Source: Alkalihalobacillus sp. CinArs1 (GTDB lineage Bacteria > Bacillota > Bacilli > Bacillales > Guptibacillaceae). From it: a DNA stretch of 40,309 bases. The position numbers and the translations under genes were made by a program. The DNA lies in assembly GCF_947387515.1 (NCBI RefSeq), contig NZ_CANDOB010000010.1, positions 1 through 40,309 on the forward strand, read 5' to 3'. Below, piece by piece: positions 27,335 to 36,079 of the stretch; positions within the stretch are counted from its first letter, which is position 1, and each line of letters opens with the position of its first letter. Below the pieces are notes generated by a model. It was not told the origin of the DNA. It saw only the letters and a program-made list of their open reading frames with translations, and did no database searches.

Positions 27335-28630
27335 ATGGAGCGATTTTTTCGCTTTCAAGAGCACAACACAACGTACAAAAAGGAATCGATTGCCGGTTTA
27401 ACAACCTTTCTTTCGATGGCATACATTCTGTTTGTTAACCCATCTATCCTAGCGGATGCTGGAATGGATCAAGGAGCCGTTTTCGCAGCGACGGCGTTAG
27501 CAGCTGCACTCGGTACGCTGATCATGGGTCTACTCGCTGGCTATCCAATTGCATTAGCACCTGGAATGGGATTGAACGCATTCTTCACCTATTCCGTTGT
27601 AACGGTAATGGGAGTACCTTGGGAAACGGCACTTGCAGGTGTTTTAGTTTCAGGACTTATTTTTATCATCATTACGATTTTTAAAATTCGAGAAATGATC
27701 ATCAACGCTATCCCGATGGAATTAAAATACGCAGCAGCGAGCGGAATCGGACTCTTTATTGCGTTTATCGGACTGAAGAGTGCTGGAATCGTTGAGAATA
27801 ATGACTCAACGCTCGTTCAGTTAGGTAATCTTCTATCTGGTTCAACGCTACTAGCGGTATTCGGCCTTATCATCACGGTCATCCTCATGGTTCGAAACGT
27901 AAACGGCGGAATCTTTTACGGAATGGTGATCACAGCGATCGTAGGAATGATCTTTAATCAGGTGCCAGTTCCGGATAGCGTCGTAGGAAGTATTCCGAGT
28001 CTTGAGCCAACGTTTGGTGTAGCACTTGGTCATCTTGGTGACTTGGTATCGATCGACATGCTAGTTGTTGTTCTTACATTCTTGTTCGTCGATTTCTTCG
28101 ATACAGCTGGAACATTGATCGCAGTTGCGACGCAAGCAGGAATCATGAAAGACAATAAGCTTCCTCGTGCAGGAAAAGCGTTGTTCGCTGATTCATCTGC
28201 AACGGTACTTGGTGCTGTACTAGGAACATCAACGACAACAGCATACATCGAGTCTTCATCAGGTGTAGCAGCAGGTGGACGGACTGGTTTCACTTCGGTC
28301 GTAACGGCTGGACTGTTTCTTCTCGCATTATTCTTCTCACCATTATTAGCTGTTGTAACACCCGCCGTTACGGCTCCTGTTTTAATTATCGTAGGAGTTC
28401 TAATGGTCAGTGTTCTTGGTAAAATCGAGTGGAATCGTTTTGAAATCGCTGTGCCAGCATTCTTAACGATTATCGCAATGCCGCTGACGTACAGTATCGC
28501 AACTGGAATTGCACTCGGATTCGTTATGTATCCAATCACCATGCTAGTAAAAGGTGAAGGAAAGAACATCCATCCGATCATGTATGTGTTGTTCTTCGTA
28601 TTCGTTGCGTATTTTGCATTCTTAGCATAG
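27335..28630 (+). CDS. pbuG: Guanine/hypoxanthine permease PbuG (NCS2 / AzgA-like family)
   Basis: 431 residues with about twelve or more membrane helices. Family motifs seen: the N-terminal ERFFRFQEHNTTYKKESIAGLTTFLSMAYI region, NPSILADAGM, APGMGLNAFF, FVDFFDTAGTLIAVA and the TTTAYIESSSGVAAGGRTG segment, which are characteristic of AzgA/PbuG purine transporters. AAGGGGGAAG lies before ATG. Guanine-riboswitch control and the guaA neighbour support purine base uptake. Confidence 0.95.
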   Translation: MERFFRFQEHNTTYKKESIAGLTTFLSMAYILFVNPSILADAGMDQGAVFAATALAAALGTLIMGLLAGYPIALAPGMGLNAFFTYSVVTVMGVPWETALAGVLVSGLIFIIITIFKIREMIINAIPMELKYAAASGIGLFIAFIGLKSAGIVENNDSTLVQLGNLLSGSTLLAVFGLIITVILMVRNVNGGIFYGMVITAIVGMIFNQVPVPDSVVGSIPSLEPTFGVALGHLGDLVSIDMLVVVLTFLFVDFFDTAGTLIAVATQAGIMKDNKLPRAGKALFADSSATVLGAVLGTSTTTAYIESSSGVAAGGRTGFTSVVTAGLFLLALFFSPLLAVVTPAVTAPVLIIVGVLMVSVLGKIEWNRFEIAVPAFLTIIAMPLTYSIATGIALGFVMYPITMLVKGEGKNIHPIMYVLFFVFVAYFAFLA

Positions 28631-28649
28631 ATTAAGAGTTTAATAGAAA

Positions 28650-28679
28650 ACAGACAGCAAAGCGCTGTCTGTTTTTTTA
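28650..28679 (+). terminator. Terminator of pbuG
   Basis: ACAGACAGC and GCTGTCTGT form a perfect 9-bp stem with loop AAAGC, followed by seven T. Confidence 0.93.
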
Positions 28680-28702
28680 TATTTATTTTCCAATATTTAG
28701 GG

Positions 28703-28730
28703 TTAAGATGTTCTTTCTCTTGGGTATAAA
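28703..28730 (+). promoter_or_regulatory. Possible promoter of the Tad locus
   Basis: TTAAGA (28703-28708) and TATAAA (28725-28730), spacing 16, resemble a sigma-A promoter with a weak -35. It would give a leader of about 140 bases. No riboswitch or known operator is seen. Confidence 0.4.
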
Positions 28731-28879
28731 GTTATAAAAACTTTGGATGGATCAGAGCATTATCGGTGACTTTTTTCGTCTTTTTCTGGAAAATCCATTT
28801 TATGGTCGATTCGCACACAAAATTTTACACTTTTATGCGAATATAGCAATGTGAAAAAAATTAGGAGTAGGGAGATTAT

Positions 28880-29632
28880 ATGAAAATCGTACTTGATGAA
28901 TCACTAGGGCTTCAATCACTCCAAAGCGAGAACATACGTATGAAACCGATCAATATTAAGGGTGCTGATGGTTTAGAAAACTTTCTCGAAAAGGATGATG
29001 CAAAATTCCTACGATCAAAGAAGGTTCCGATTGCCAATTGGCAGCTAGAAGAAGAGATTTCCTACTTCATCGATCGATTCCCATCAGGTAGTCGGATCAT
29101 TTATTTCTATGATCCTCATGTCCAACCGGCGGATGAACTTAGTAAGTTATCAAACTGGCTCATGAATGAAAGGTCTGTGATCACGATTCCAGCTCCCGAT
29201 AACCGAGCGCTGCTCTACATGCTCGCTGAAAAGGTTCAAGCTTTAACCAATCCAACGAAACAGGAAGTCCTGCGTTGGGTTGAGTGGCAGGTTCGATCTG
29301 TATCGGGAACGGTCATCTCTCAAAAGCCAGCCGTTTTCTCGAATGGAAGGATGCTTCGTACATATCGAGCACCGAAGAAAGACATCTACAAACGAGCAGT
29401 TTGGAAAAACGAAGCACTAACTGTAGAAGAATCTGGGAGTCTATCAGGATTATTAGAAGCCGCCACTACTTCGGCTGACTCAGAGTATTGGGTTGTGAAA
29501 AAAGGAGTGTCTGACTCACTGAGAGCAGATCATGAGATCGAGATCGCGAAGCCCCATCTTCCAGTTAACATTCCATTTATTCATATCGCTCGTATTCCTA
29601 TTACGAATCGTTGGGGTGAATCAAATGATTGA
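28880..29632 (+). CDS. Unrecognised protein at the head of the Tad locus
   Basis: 250 residues, soluble by sequence, with no signal peptide, no membrane helix and no motif I recognise. The N-terminal half (to about 120) looks like an alpha/beta domain with strands such as RIIYFYDP and SVITIPAPDN; the middle has a helix TKQEVLRWVEWQVRS. A good site (GGAGTAGGGAG) precedes ATG 28880. Its end overlaps cpaB by 8 bp, so it belongs to the pilus operon. A cytoplasmic regulator or assembly factor is possible, but this is inference from position only. Confidence 0.7.
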   Translation: MKIVLDESLGLQSLQSENIRMKPINIKGADGLENFLEKDDAKFLRSKKVPIANWQLEEEISYFIDRFPSGSRIIYFYDPHVQPADELSKLSNWLMNERSVITIPAPDNRALLYMLAEKVQALTNPTKQEVLRWVEWQVRSVSGTVISQKPAVFSNGRMLRTYRAPKKDIYKRAVWKNEALTVEESGSLSGLLEAATTSADSEYWVVKKGVSDSLRADHEIEIAKPHLPVNIPFIHIARIPITNRWGESND

Positions 29633-30392
29633 TGCAAAAAGAAGAGCACTTATCTTTCTTACACTTGCTTTTATACTTGCCGTCGTCGCGGCTGGCTTTA
29701 TTTTAAACCAAATTCGAATGGCTCAAGAGTCGCTCGGTGAAACGGTGAAAGTCGCAGCGGCAGGATCTGATATCCGTTCCTATACTTCTCTTGAAGAAAG
29801 TGATATCGAGTGGGTCGAGATGCCGAGAAGCAGTCAGGTATCCTCATTCATACAGGATGAGAAGGACCTAGAAGAAGCCATTGCGGTCGTGAACTTAAAC
29901 GATGGCGATATCCTTACCAAGAACGTCGTGAGGAAGAAGCTGGATATCCCTGCTGAGAATCGGGTCGTGTGGTTGAATCCAACTTCTAATGTCGTGATCG
30001 ACCAAGCGATCACAGAAGGTGATCTTGTTGATGTGTATTCCGTTATGGAAACAAAAAGCGGTGTAACAACTGAGCGCTTGCTTGAAACGGTTCCAGTCGT
30101 TCAACAAGAAGAGCTTCAGACGGATAACGACGATGAGTCGTTTGGTCCTGCAATCAGAGTATCGCTGGACCTAGAACAAGCTGAAAAGCTGATACATGCT
30201 CAAAATGCTGCCAAACAGATCCGTATTCTTCGTGTGAATCAAATTGCAGCTGAAGCTGAACAAGCGAAGAAGGAAGCTGAAGCAAAGAAAGCGGCGGCTG
30301 AGAAGGAAGAAGAAGCGAAAGCAAAAGAAGCTGCTGAAAAGAAAAAAGCAGCTGAGAAAAAAGCAGCCGAGGATGATGCTGATGAGGAGTAA
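29625..30392 (+). CDS. CpaB/RcpC-like SAF-domain pilus assembly protein
   Basis: 255 residues. One N-terminal membrane helix (about 10-28) is followed by a SAF-like domain: VKVAAAGSDIRSYTSLEESDIEWVEMP, GDILTKNVVRKK and a second domain with EGDLVDVYSVME and AIRVSLDLEQAEKLIHAQNA, typical of CpaB. The last ~50 residues are an Ala/Lys/Glu-rich charged helix ending in acidic residues, unusual for CpaB. ATG 29625 overlaps the preceding stop and follows GGGGTGA. In Tad systems CpaB is an envelope component of the secretion machinery. Confidence 0.86.
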   Translation: MIDAKRRALIFLTLAFILAVVAAGFILNQIRMAQESLGETVKVAAAGSDIRSYTSLEESDIEWVEMPRSSQVSSFIQDEKDLEEAIAVVNLNDGDILTKNVVRKKLDIPAENRVVWLNPTSNVVIDQAITEGDLVDVYSVMETKSGVTTERLLETVPVVQQEELQTDNDDESFGPAIRVSLDLEQAEKLIHAQNAAKQIRILRVNQIAAEAEQAKKEAEAKKAAAEKEEEAKAKEAAEKKKAAEKKAAEDDADEE

Positions 30393-30407
30393 AGCGGGGT
30401 GGATGAG

Positions 30408-31526
30408 ATGAGTTCTTCGTATAAGTCATTAATTTTATCTAAGAAAGAAGATGTTATTGAATCGGTGAAAAGGGAGCTTTTAGAAAGCGGAGTCGATGTT
30501 GTGACTCAGGAAGAATGGAAACCTTCTTTCTCTGAAACCTTTCAATTTTACTTTGTAGATAGTGATGAGCTTGAGGCTCTGCAAGCCATTACGGTCCCTA
30601 CTTCAAGTTTTGTAATCGGAATTACAGAAGATCGTTCGTTTGATGAAGGTAGACGGTGGGTGAAGGCCGGTGCCTATGACGTAATGGTCTTCCCTGATGA
30701 GATCGATCGTTTGAGTCAACTAATTGTCGATATTCAGCAAAGCCTTGAATTAACGGAGCAATCATTTAATCGCGATTCTGGGAACGGCATCGTTCATGCC
30801 TTTTATAGTGCAAAGGGTGGCAGCGGCACGACGTTACTATCGATCTTAACTGCTCAGTCACTTCGCATTCACCATGATAAGCGCGTTATTCTCATCGATT
30901 TAAACGCGCAGTTCGGTGGGGTTGAACCAGCACTTGGGCTTGAATTTTCAAGGTCGTATTATGATTTGCAGCCTGTCCTTCAAGAGCTCTCGTTACACCA
31001 CATCGAGAACGTATCGATTAGAGATGAACGGACGGGTATCGATGTGTTAACAGGGCCGGCAAATCCAGCTAAGGCAGAAGAGATTAACGAAGAGTTGATC
31101 ACGAAGGTAATTCGAACGTGCCGAGCTCACTATGATCATGTGATTCTAGATGTTCCTTCAGCAATCAGCACGATTAGTTTTACAGGGTTATCAGAGTCGA
31201 CGGCGATCCATTATATTCTGACCCCGGATAGCCTGGGGCTTCGGGCTTTTAAAAATGCGATGGATCTATTCGAGCGTTTCCAATTGAGTGGACGCAATCA
31301 CCCTGTGTCATTGCTTTTAAATCGAACGCATCCAAAAGGTGAGCTAGCGGAAAAAGATATCGCGAGACTTCTTTCAAAAGAAGTGACTGCTTCGGTTCGT
31401 TCAGATTACTTCGGCTTACAACCGGTTTTGAATATGGGAGAGCCATTTTATAAAAAGAAAAATGATCGTGGGCAGTCGAAAGCAACGAAGGATATGAAGC
31501 TCTTTGTTGACAAAGTGCTGATGTAG
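30408..31526 (+). CDS. tadZ: TadZ/CpaE-like pilus assembly ATPase
   Basis: 372 residues. The N-terminal domain (about 1-115) resembles a degenerate receiver domain; the C-terminal domain is a MinD/ParA-like ATPase with the deviant Walker A YSAKGGSGTT, then VILIDLNAQFGG and VILDVPSA. TadZ proteins localise the Tad machine in the cell. ATG 30408 follows GGGGTGG; a GTG nine bases earlier lies in that site. It is followed 13 bp later by tadA. Confidence 0.9.
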   Translation: MSSSYKSLILSKKEDVIESVKRELLESGVDVVTQEEWKPSFSETFQFYFVDSDELEALQAITVPTSSFVIGITEDRSFDEGRRWVKAGAYDVMVFPDEIDRLSQLIVDIQQSLELTEQSFNRDSGNGIVHAFYSAKGGSGTTLLSILTAQSLRIHHDKRVILIDLNAQFGGVEPALGLEFSRSYYDLQPVLQELSLHHIENVSIRDERTGIDVLTGPANPAKAEEINEELITKVIRTCRAHYDHVILDVPSAISTISFTGLSESTAIHYILTPDSLGLRAFKNAMDLFERFQLSGRNHPVSLLLNRTHPKGELAEKDIARLLSKEVTASVRSDYFGLQPVLNMGEPFYKKKNDRGQSKATKDMKLFVDKVLM

Positions 31527-31539
31527 AGGAGGTGAGTGT

Positions 31540-32871
31540 ATGTCTTGGTTACAACGAGCATCGAATCAAAGTACGCCTCGGTCGAAAGAGTGGGAAGTGA
31601 CGAACAGCCCTGAAGAAAAATGGGTGAGGCACTACAAAAATCGTTTGATCAAGGAAGCGAATCTTGAAAGTATTACGACCCTTCCCCCAACTGAACGAAA
31701 ACAAACAATCGAGCGACTCGTAAAGCAAATGATCGATGAAGAGAAAGTAATCATTCCTAGTCAGGAAATGGAGAGGATCATTCAACAGATCATCAACGAA
31801 TCCGTAGGGTATGGACCTCTAGAAGCATTGCTTCAGGATGATGGCATAACCGAGATCATGGTGAACGGTGCGAACGAAGTGTACATCGAACGCGGCGGAA
31901 AAATGCAGGAGACAGATATTCAGTTTAAAGATGATCAGCATATCCGCCATATCATCGACCGCATCATCGCTCCGCTCGGAAGACGGATCGATGAAAGTTC
32001 CCCGATGGTAGATGCGAGACTTCCAGATGGAAGCCGAGTGAACGCGGTCATCCCGCCCATTTCACTTGATGGTCCATCGATTTCGATTCGTAAATTTAAC
32101 AAAACGCCGTTCACTCTTGAAGACCTTCAGGGTTTTGGGACGTTTACGGATGAAATGGGGCGGTTTCTTCAAGCGGCAGTACAGGCAAAGACAAATATCC
32201 TCGTATCAGGAGGAACAGGGAGCGGGAAGACGACGTTACTCAACGTTCTCTCTGATTCGATCCCGCTCGGGGAACGAGTCGTAACGATCGAGGATATGGC
32301 AGAACTTCGCTTTTCATATGAAAACCTTGTTCGGCTAGAGGCGAGGCCTCCTAACATGGAAGGCAAGGGTGAAGTCACCATCCGCCAGCTTGTAAAGAAT
32401 GCTCTGCGCATGCGTCCTGATCGCATTATCGTTGGGGAGGTTCGTGGTTCTGAAGCGATCGATATGCTTCAGGCTATGAATACCGGGCACGAAGGATCTC
32501 TCACAACCGTCCACGCGAACTCACCTAAAGATGCACTTGGTCGTTTGGAGGCGATGGTTGTCATGTCTGGTCTACCGATAACTGTTGAGATCATTCGTGG
32601 TTATTTCGTTGGTGCTCTCGACTTGATCGTGCAAACGTCAAGACAGCCCGATGGTGGACGTAAGGTTGTGAGTATCGCAGAAATTACTGAAGGTGATGGA
32701 GAGATCGAAATACATGACATCTTCCGGTACGTACGCGAAGGCGTTACTGCAGATGGCAAGGTGAAAGGGCACTTTGAAGCGACTGGATATAAACCTAAAC
32801 TAGTCAATCGTTTTAGAGCATACGGTGTTGAACTATCCGATTCGCTGTTCCTTGAGGGGGCGATCGTATGA
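31540..32871 (+). CDS. tadA: Tad pilus assembly / secretion ATPase TadA (CpaF)
   Basis: Hexameric type II/IV secretion ATPase that powers pilus assembly. 443 residues. Seen are the N-terminal domain with IINESVGYGPLEALLQDDGITEIMVNG, Walker A GGTGSGKTT, the Asp box VTIEDMAEL, Walker B-like RPDRIIVGEVRGSEAIDML and the His box GHEGSLTTVHANSP. GAGGAGGTGA sets ATG 31540. It is coupled to tadB by a 4-bp ATGA overlap. Confidence 0.96.
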   Translation: MSWLQRASNQSTPRSKEWEVTNSPEEKWVRHYKNRLIKEANLESITTLPPTERKQTIERLVKQMIDEEKVIIPSQEMERIIQQIINESVGYGPLEALLQDDGITEIMVNGANEVYIERGGKMQETDIQFKDDQHIRHIIDRIIAPLGRRIDESSPMVDARLPDGSRVNAVIPPISLDGPSISIRKFNKTPFTLEDLQGFGTFTDEMGRFLQAAVQAKTNILVSGGTGSGKTTLLNVLSDSIPLGERVVTIEDMAELRFSYENLVRLEARPPNMEGKGEVTIRQLVKNALRMRPDRIIVGEVRGSEAIDMLQAMNTGHEGSLTTVHANSPKDALGRLEAMVVMSGLPITVEIIRGYFVGALDLIVQTSRQPDGGRKVVSIAEITEGDGEIEIHDIFRYVREGVTADGKVKGHFEATGYKPKLVNRFRAYGVELSDSLFLEGAIV

Positions 32872-33797
32872 CAATCGCTCTCCTAGCGCTTACCGCTGCG
32901 TTTCTTTCATTCTTCCTATTTATCTATTACGTGATGGAAAGCCGCCGAGCGAAGCAGTCAGTAAAGAAGATCGATGAATGGTTTGAAACAGGTGAACAGA
33001 ACAGAAAGAGTTTCGTAATTCTAATCGGTGATAAATATGATGAATCGGAATTGTCTCGAGATTTGGAAAAGAAGCTTGTTCAAGCGAATATTCGCTTGAA
33101 GCCGTCGGAGTATATGGGGATCTATTTACTTACTCTTGCCGTGATATGGTTCGTGGGGTTTTTCTTACTAGGTTTACTTCCGCTTATCGCGCTGTTGATC
33201 GCCTACTTCTCGGTATGGATCGGGTCGAGACTCCTATTAAACGCGAGGCAAGATAAATTGAACGAAAGCTTCAACAAACAGCTTCCTGAAATATGCAGGA
33301 TGATGTCTAATTCGATTAAAGCTGGTCAAACGATTCCTCAAGGGATCGAAATGGTAGGTTCAGAGGTGTCAGAACCAGCGGGTCCACAGTTTAGAATAAT
33401 GGATCAGCAAATAAAGCTTGGAGACGACGTTGAAGAAGTGATGGGACGTTTTCGTGAGAGGTATTCAAGTAAAGAAATCTCAATCTTCGTTAGTACGATC
33501 TTGATTCAACGACGCGTCGGGGGAAACCTTGCTGAAGTGCTAGATTTAATGGCTGGAACGATCGAAGAAAGAGGACGCGTACAAAAAGAAATCCAAACCG
33601 CAACAGCGGAGTCGCGTTCGATCGCGTATATCCTTGTGCTCATGCCTTTCATGATGGCGATCATGATGAACTTGTTCATCGAAGGCTTTCTAAACGTTCT
33701 ATTCACCACATGGGGTCTGCTTCTTTTCGCGATATTTTCACTCATTATGTTCGCGGCTTTCATTCTGATCAAACGGATTTCAAGGATAAGGGTGTAA
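32868..33797 (+). CDS. tadB: Tad inner-membrane platform protein TadB
   Basis: 309 residues. A membrane helix at the N-terminus, two more near 85-125, and two at the C-terminus flank a T2SSF domain with FNKQLPEICRMMSNSIKAGQTIPQGIEMV, the TadB form of the platform motif. With TadC it forms the membrane base on which TadA acts. Coupled to tadA by overlap and to tadC by a 3-bp gap. Confidence 0.93.
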   Translation: MTIALLALTAAFLSFFLFIYYVMESRRAKQSVKKIDEWFETGEQNRKSFVILIGDKYDESELSRDLEKKLVQANIRLKPSEYMGIYLLTLAVIWFVGFFLLGLLPLIALLIAYFSVWIGSRLLLNARQDKLNESFNKQLPEICRMMSNSIKAGQTIPQGIEMVGSEVSEPAGPQFRIMDQQIKLGDDVEEVMGRFRERYSSKEISIFVSTILIQRRVGGNLAEVLDLMAGTIEERGRVQKEIQTATAESRSIAYILVLMPFMMAIMMNLFIEGFLNVLFTTWGLLLFAIFSLIMFAAFILIKRISRIRV

Positions 33798-33800
33798 CCT

Positions 33801-34742
33801 ATGAGTTCATTACTAAGTGTATATGCCGGCTTCTTATTTACTGCCATTCTATTCATTTTACTCATCGGATTTATTTATATCTATTTGTATATCAGCAAGA
33901 AACATAAGCTAGTTGATCAACTGAAGGTAGAGGAATCTGTTCGACAGAGGCGAGTGAGTTTCAGGCGAAAAATGAGTGACCGCCTCATAAAAGCAGCTGA
34001 ATATGCAGGACCTACAGGTGTTAAATACGCGTTTTTCTCAGATCGAGAGAAGGATGAAAACCAGCTGATCCAGGCAGGGAACCCGATGGGGCTCCGGCTA
34101 GAGAGCTTTTATGGTCTCAGGTTTTTCCTAGGACTGTGCGGGATCGTCGCTGGAATGCTTTACCTTCTTCTAGGACTGCCGCTTGCTTTTGCGATGTTTC
34201 TACTTCTGCCGCTCGGGGGCTATTTAGGGCCGAATCTATGGCTATTATTAAAAGCTCGTGAGCGACAAGAAACGATCAGCATGATGATGCCGGACTTTCT
34301 CGATACCGTCAGCGTTACGCTTCAGGCAGGTGTTGGGTTAGATGGCGCGCTCCATCAAGTGACAAGGCAGTTCGATGGACCGCTGAGCGAAGAGATCGAA
34401 CGATTTAATCGAGAAATTGATCTCGGTGTTCCGAGGAAAACAGCTTATGAAAATCTAATCAATCGAAATTCATCTAGAGAGCTAGAGATGCTTGTGAACT
34501 CTCTTATCCAGGGATCTACTCTAGGTGTCCCTGTTTCTAAAACATTTGCCATTCAAGCGGATGACCTTCGCGCGACCAGAAGCTTTAAAGCGAAGGAAAA
34601 AGCAGCGAAGGCAAGTCCTCAAATTACGTTAGTCACAACATTTTTCGTATTGCCGGGTGTGTTCATCTTGATCATTGGATTGCTTGCTCTGAACGTGATT
34701 TACAACCCTGGCGCATTTGGTCTTGATACCTTCTTCAATTAG
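33801..34742 (+). CDS. tadC: Tad inner-membrane platform protein TadC
   Basis: 313 residues, second T2SSF-domain protein. Hydrophobic segments lie near 5-30, 110-150 and at the C-terminus; the cytoplasmic platform motif is MMPDFLDTVSVTLQAGVGLDGAL. Paired with TadB as usual in Tad loci. The pilin gene follows after 39 bp with its own strong ribosome-binding site. Confidence 0.92.
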   Translation: MSSLLSVYAGFLFTAILFILLIGFIYIYLYISKKHKLVDQLKVEESVRQRRVSFRRKMSDRLIKAAEYAGPTGVKYAFFSDREKDENQLIQAGNPMGLRLESFYGLRFFLGLCGIVAGMLYLLLGLPLAFAMFLLLPLGGYLGPNLWLLLKARERQETISMMMPDFLDTVSVTLQAGVGLDGALHQVTRQFDGPLSEEIERFNREIDLGVPRKTAYENLINRNSSRELEMLVNSLIQGSTLGVPVSKTFAIQADDLRATRSFKAKEKAAKASPQITLVTTFFVLPGVFILIIGLLALNVIYNPGAFGLDTFFN

Positions 34743-34781
34743 AAGGTTCAAATAAAAACTAATTACCTAAAAGGAGAGGTT

Positions 34782-34991
34782 ATGATGTTAAACAAACTCG
34801 TAATAAAGTCTAAGGAAACGATGAATCAGTACGTAAACAATGAAGAAGGTGCACAGGCTCTTGAGTGGGTAGCACTAGGACTAGTCGTATTAGCAGTAAT
34901 GGCAGCTGTTGCTACAGCTGTAGATGGTAATGGAGACGGAATTGCATCTGCTATCGTTGATCGTATCGCTCAAATGATCAGTGACATTTAA
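34782..34991 (+). CDS. Flp-type prepilin
   Basis: 69 residues, the likely main pilus subunit. A leader ending NNEEG is followed by AQALEWVALGLVVLAVM, the Flp signature: cleavage after Gly and Glu at position +5, followed by an aromatic residue and a hydrophobic helix. The mature pilin would be about 45 residues, ending in a short hydrophilic tail. AAGGAGAGG precedes two adjacent ATG codons (34782, 34785); either may be used. No prepilin peptidase gene is present in the window. Confidence 0.9.
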   Translation: MMLNKLVIKSKETMNQYVNNEEGAQALEWVALGLVVLAVMAAVATAVDGNGDGIASAIVDRIAQMISDI

Positions 34992-34997
34992 TTCGCG

Positions 34998-35387
34998 ATG
35001 AGAAAGCTTACTTCTTACCTAAAAAATGAGAAAGGGTCACAAACGATTGAATTTTTAGCTGTATTCCCGCTTGTGATCGTGGCGTTTATGATCATCTGGC
35101 AGATGGCGCTCGTTGCTTATGCGGTTGTTGTCACAGAGTCAGCTGCCAGAGATGGTGCCAGAGCGGCATCGGTAGGTGGGAATGCACAACAAGTAGCGGA
35201 ACGATCAGCAGGCGGTTTACAGATTCAATCCGTCAGTTCAGTTGAATCGGGAGAGGACGTTACCGTAACGGTCGTTTCAAGAATACCGACCGTTTCGATC
35301 CCTCTCGTTGGTCAGATTGAACTGGATTTTGATGCAGATGCGACGATGCCGATGGAAGAGGATGACGACGAAGGAAGTTTGCCATGA
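34998..35387 (+). CDS. TadE-like pseudopilin
   Basis: 129 residues. KNEKG is followed by SQTIEFLAVFPLVIVAFMI, a prepilin-like site with Glu at +5 and a membrane helix, as in TadE. The TadE-typical ESAARDGARAAS follows. The outside domain is short, beta-rich and ends in an acidic tail. No good ribosome-binding site is seen six bases after the pilin stop, which suggests coupling. It probably forms a minor component at the pilus base or tip. Confidence 0.87.
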   Translation: MRKLTSYLKNEKGSQTIEFLAVFPLVIVAFMIIWQMALVAYAVVVTESAARDGARAASVGGNAQQVAERSAGGLQIQSVSSVESGEDVTVTVVSRIPTVSIPLVGQIELDFDADATMPMEEDDDEGSLP

Positions 35388-36058
35388 CAACATTACGTTC
35401 TTACCTGAAAAATGAACAAGGCAACAGCATGCTGCTGATCATGGTGGGCTTACTCGTCGTTTCAATTTTTATCAGCTTCGCTTTCTTTGATTTCTTTAAT
35501 GTGTTCATTTCAAAACGCGTCAGCCAAACGAGTGCGGACTCGGCGGTACTAGCCGCTGCAAAAGAGGCGAAGAACTCTTATGACAAGGAACTTCGTGAGG
35601 AACTCGAAGAGCGGTTAGAAGAACTTGAAGAACGTTTCTCAAGTGAAGAATTAACAGATGACGAGATTGGGAACTGGCTTGAAGATGAAATTGAAGGCAG
35701 CGATGATTCGTATAGGTCAACAGTTGAAAAATGGCTTAAAGAAGGTGACAGTGTTGACCTGGATGCCAATGAACTGCTGCTCTTTTTATATGAAGAAGAC
35801 GAAATTAGCGAGATCGCATGCGACGCTGTAAGAGGAAACATGTCTGATATCGAAGACGCCGCCAATCGCTATGCGAAGAAAAACGGTGCTGATCGAAATG
35901 TAAGGGTTGAATTCGATGAGGAAACGTTCAGCATTTTTGTAGAATCAGAACGCAAAGGTTCATACGTGACGGTCGAAGATTCGCAGTTCGACGGCATCAA
36001 AGCAGATGCCTCTGCTGGAATCGGTACACCGGTGGGGATCGATATAACATGTAAATAA
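35384..36058 (+). CDS. TadE/TadG-related pseudopilin-like membrane protein
   Basis: 224 residues. KNEQG is followed by NSMLLIMVGLLVVSIFISFAFF, a prepilin-like helix but without Glu at +5. Then VSQTSADSAVLAAAKEAK matches the TadG-type segment after the helix. A strongly charged helix (ELREELEERLEELEERF) comes next, then an unrecognised outside domain. Unlike proteobacterial TadG it has no VWA domain; a VWA lipoprotein is encoded 2.5 kb downstream. It overlaps the TadE-like gene by four bases. Confidence 0.78.
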   Translation: MTTLRSYLKNEQGNSMLLIMVGLLVVSIFISFAFFDFFNVFISKRVSQTSADSAVLAAAKEAKNSYDKELREELEERLEELEERFSSEELTDDEIGNWLEDEIEGSDDSYRSTVEKWLKEGDSVDLDANELLLFLYEEDEISEIACDAVRGNMSDIEDAANRYAKKNGADRNVRVEFDEETFSIFVESERKGSYVTVEDSQFDGIKADASAGIGTPVGIDITCK

Positions 36059-36079
36059 GTTGAGGGGAGAGGGTGCAGA

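Noticed and set aside
28801-28850. ComK box before the Tad locus
   Set aside because: A and T runs are present, but the AAAA-N5-TTTT spacing of a ComK site is not met.
35578-35865. Serine-rich open frame on the minus strand
   Set aside because: It mirrors the Glu/Leu-rich helix of the pseudopilin gene on the plus strand and has no ribosome-binding site.
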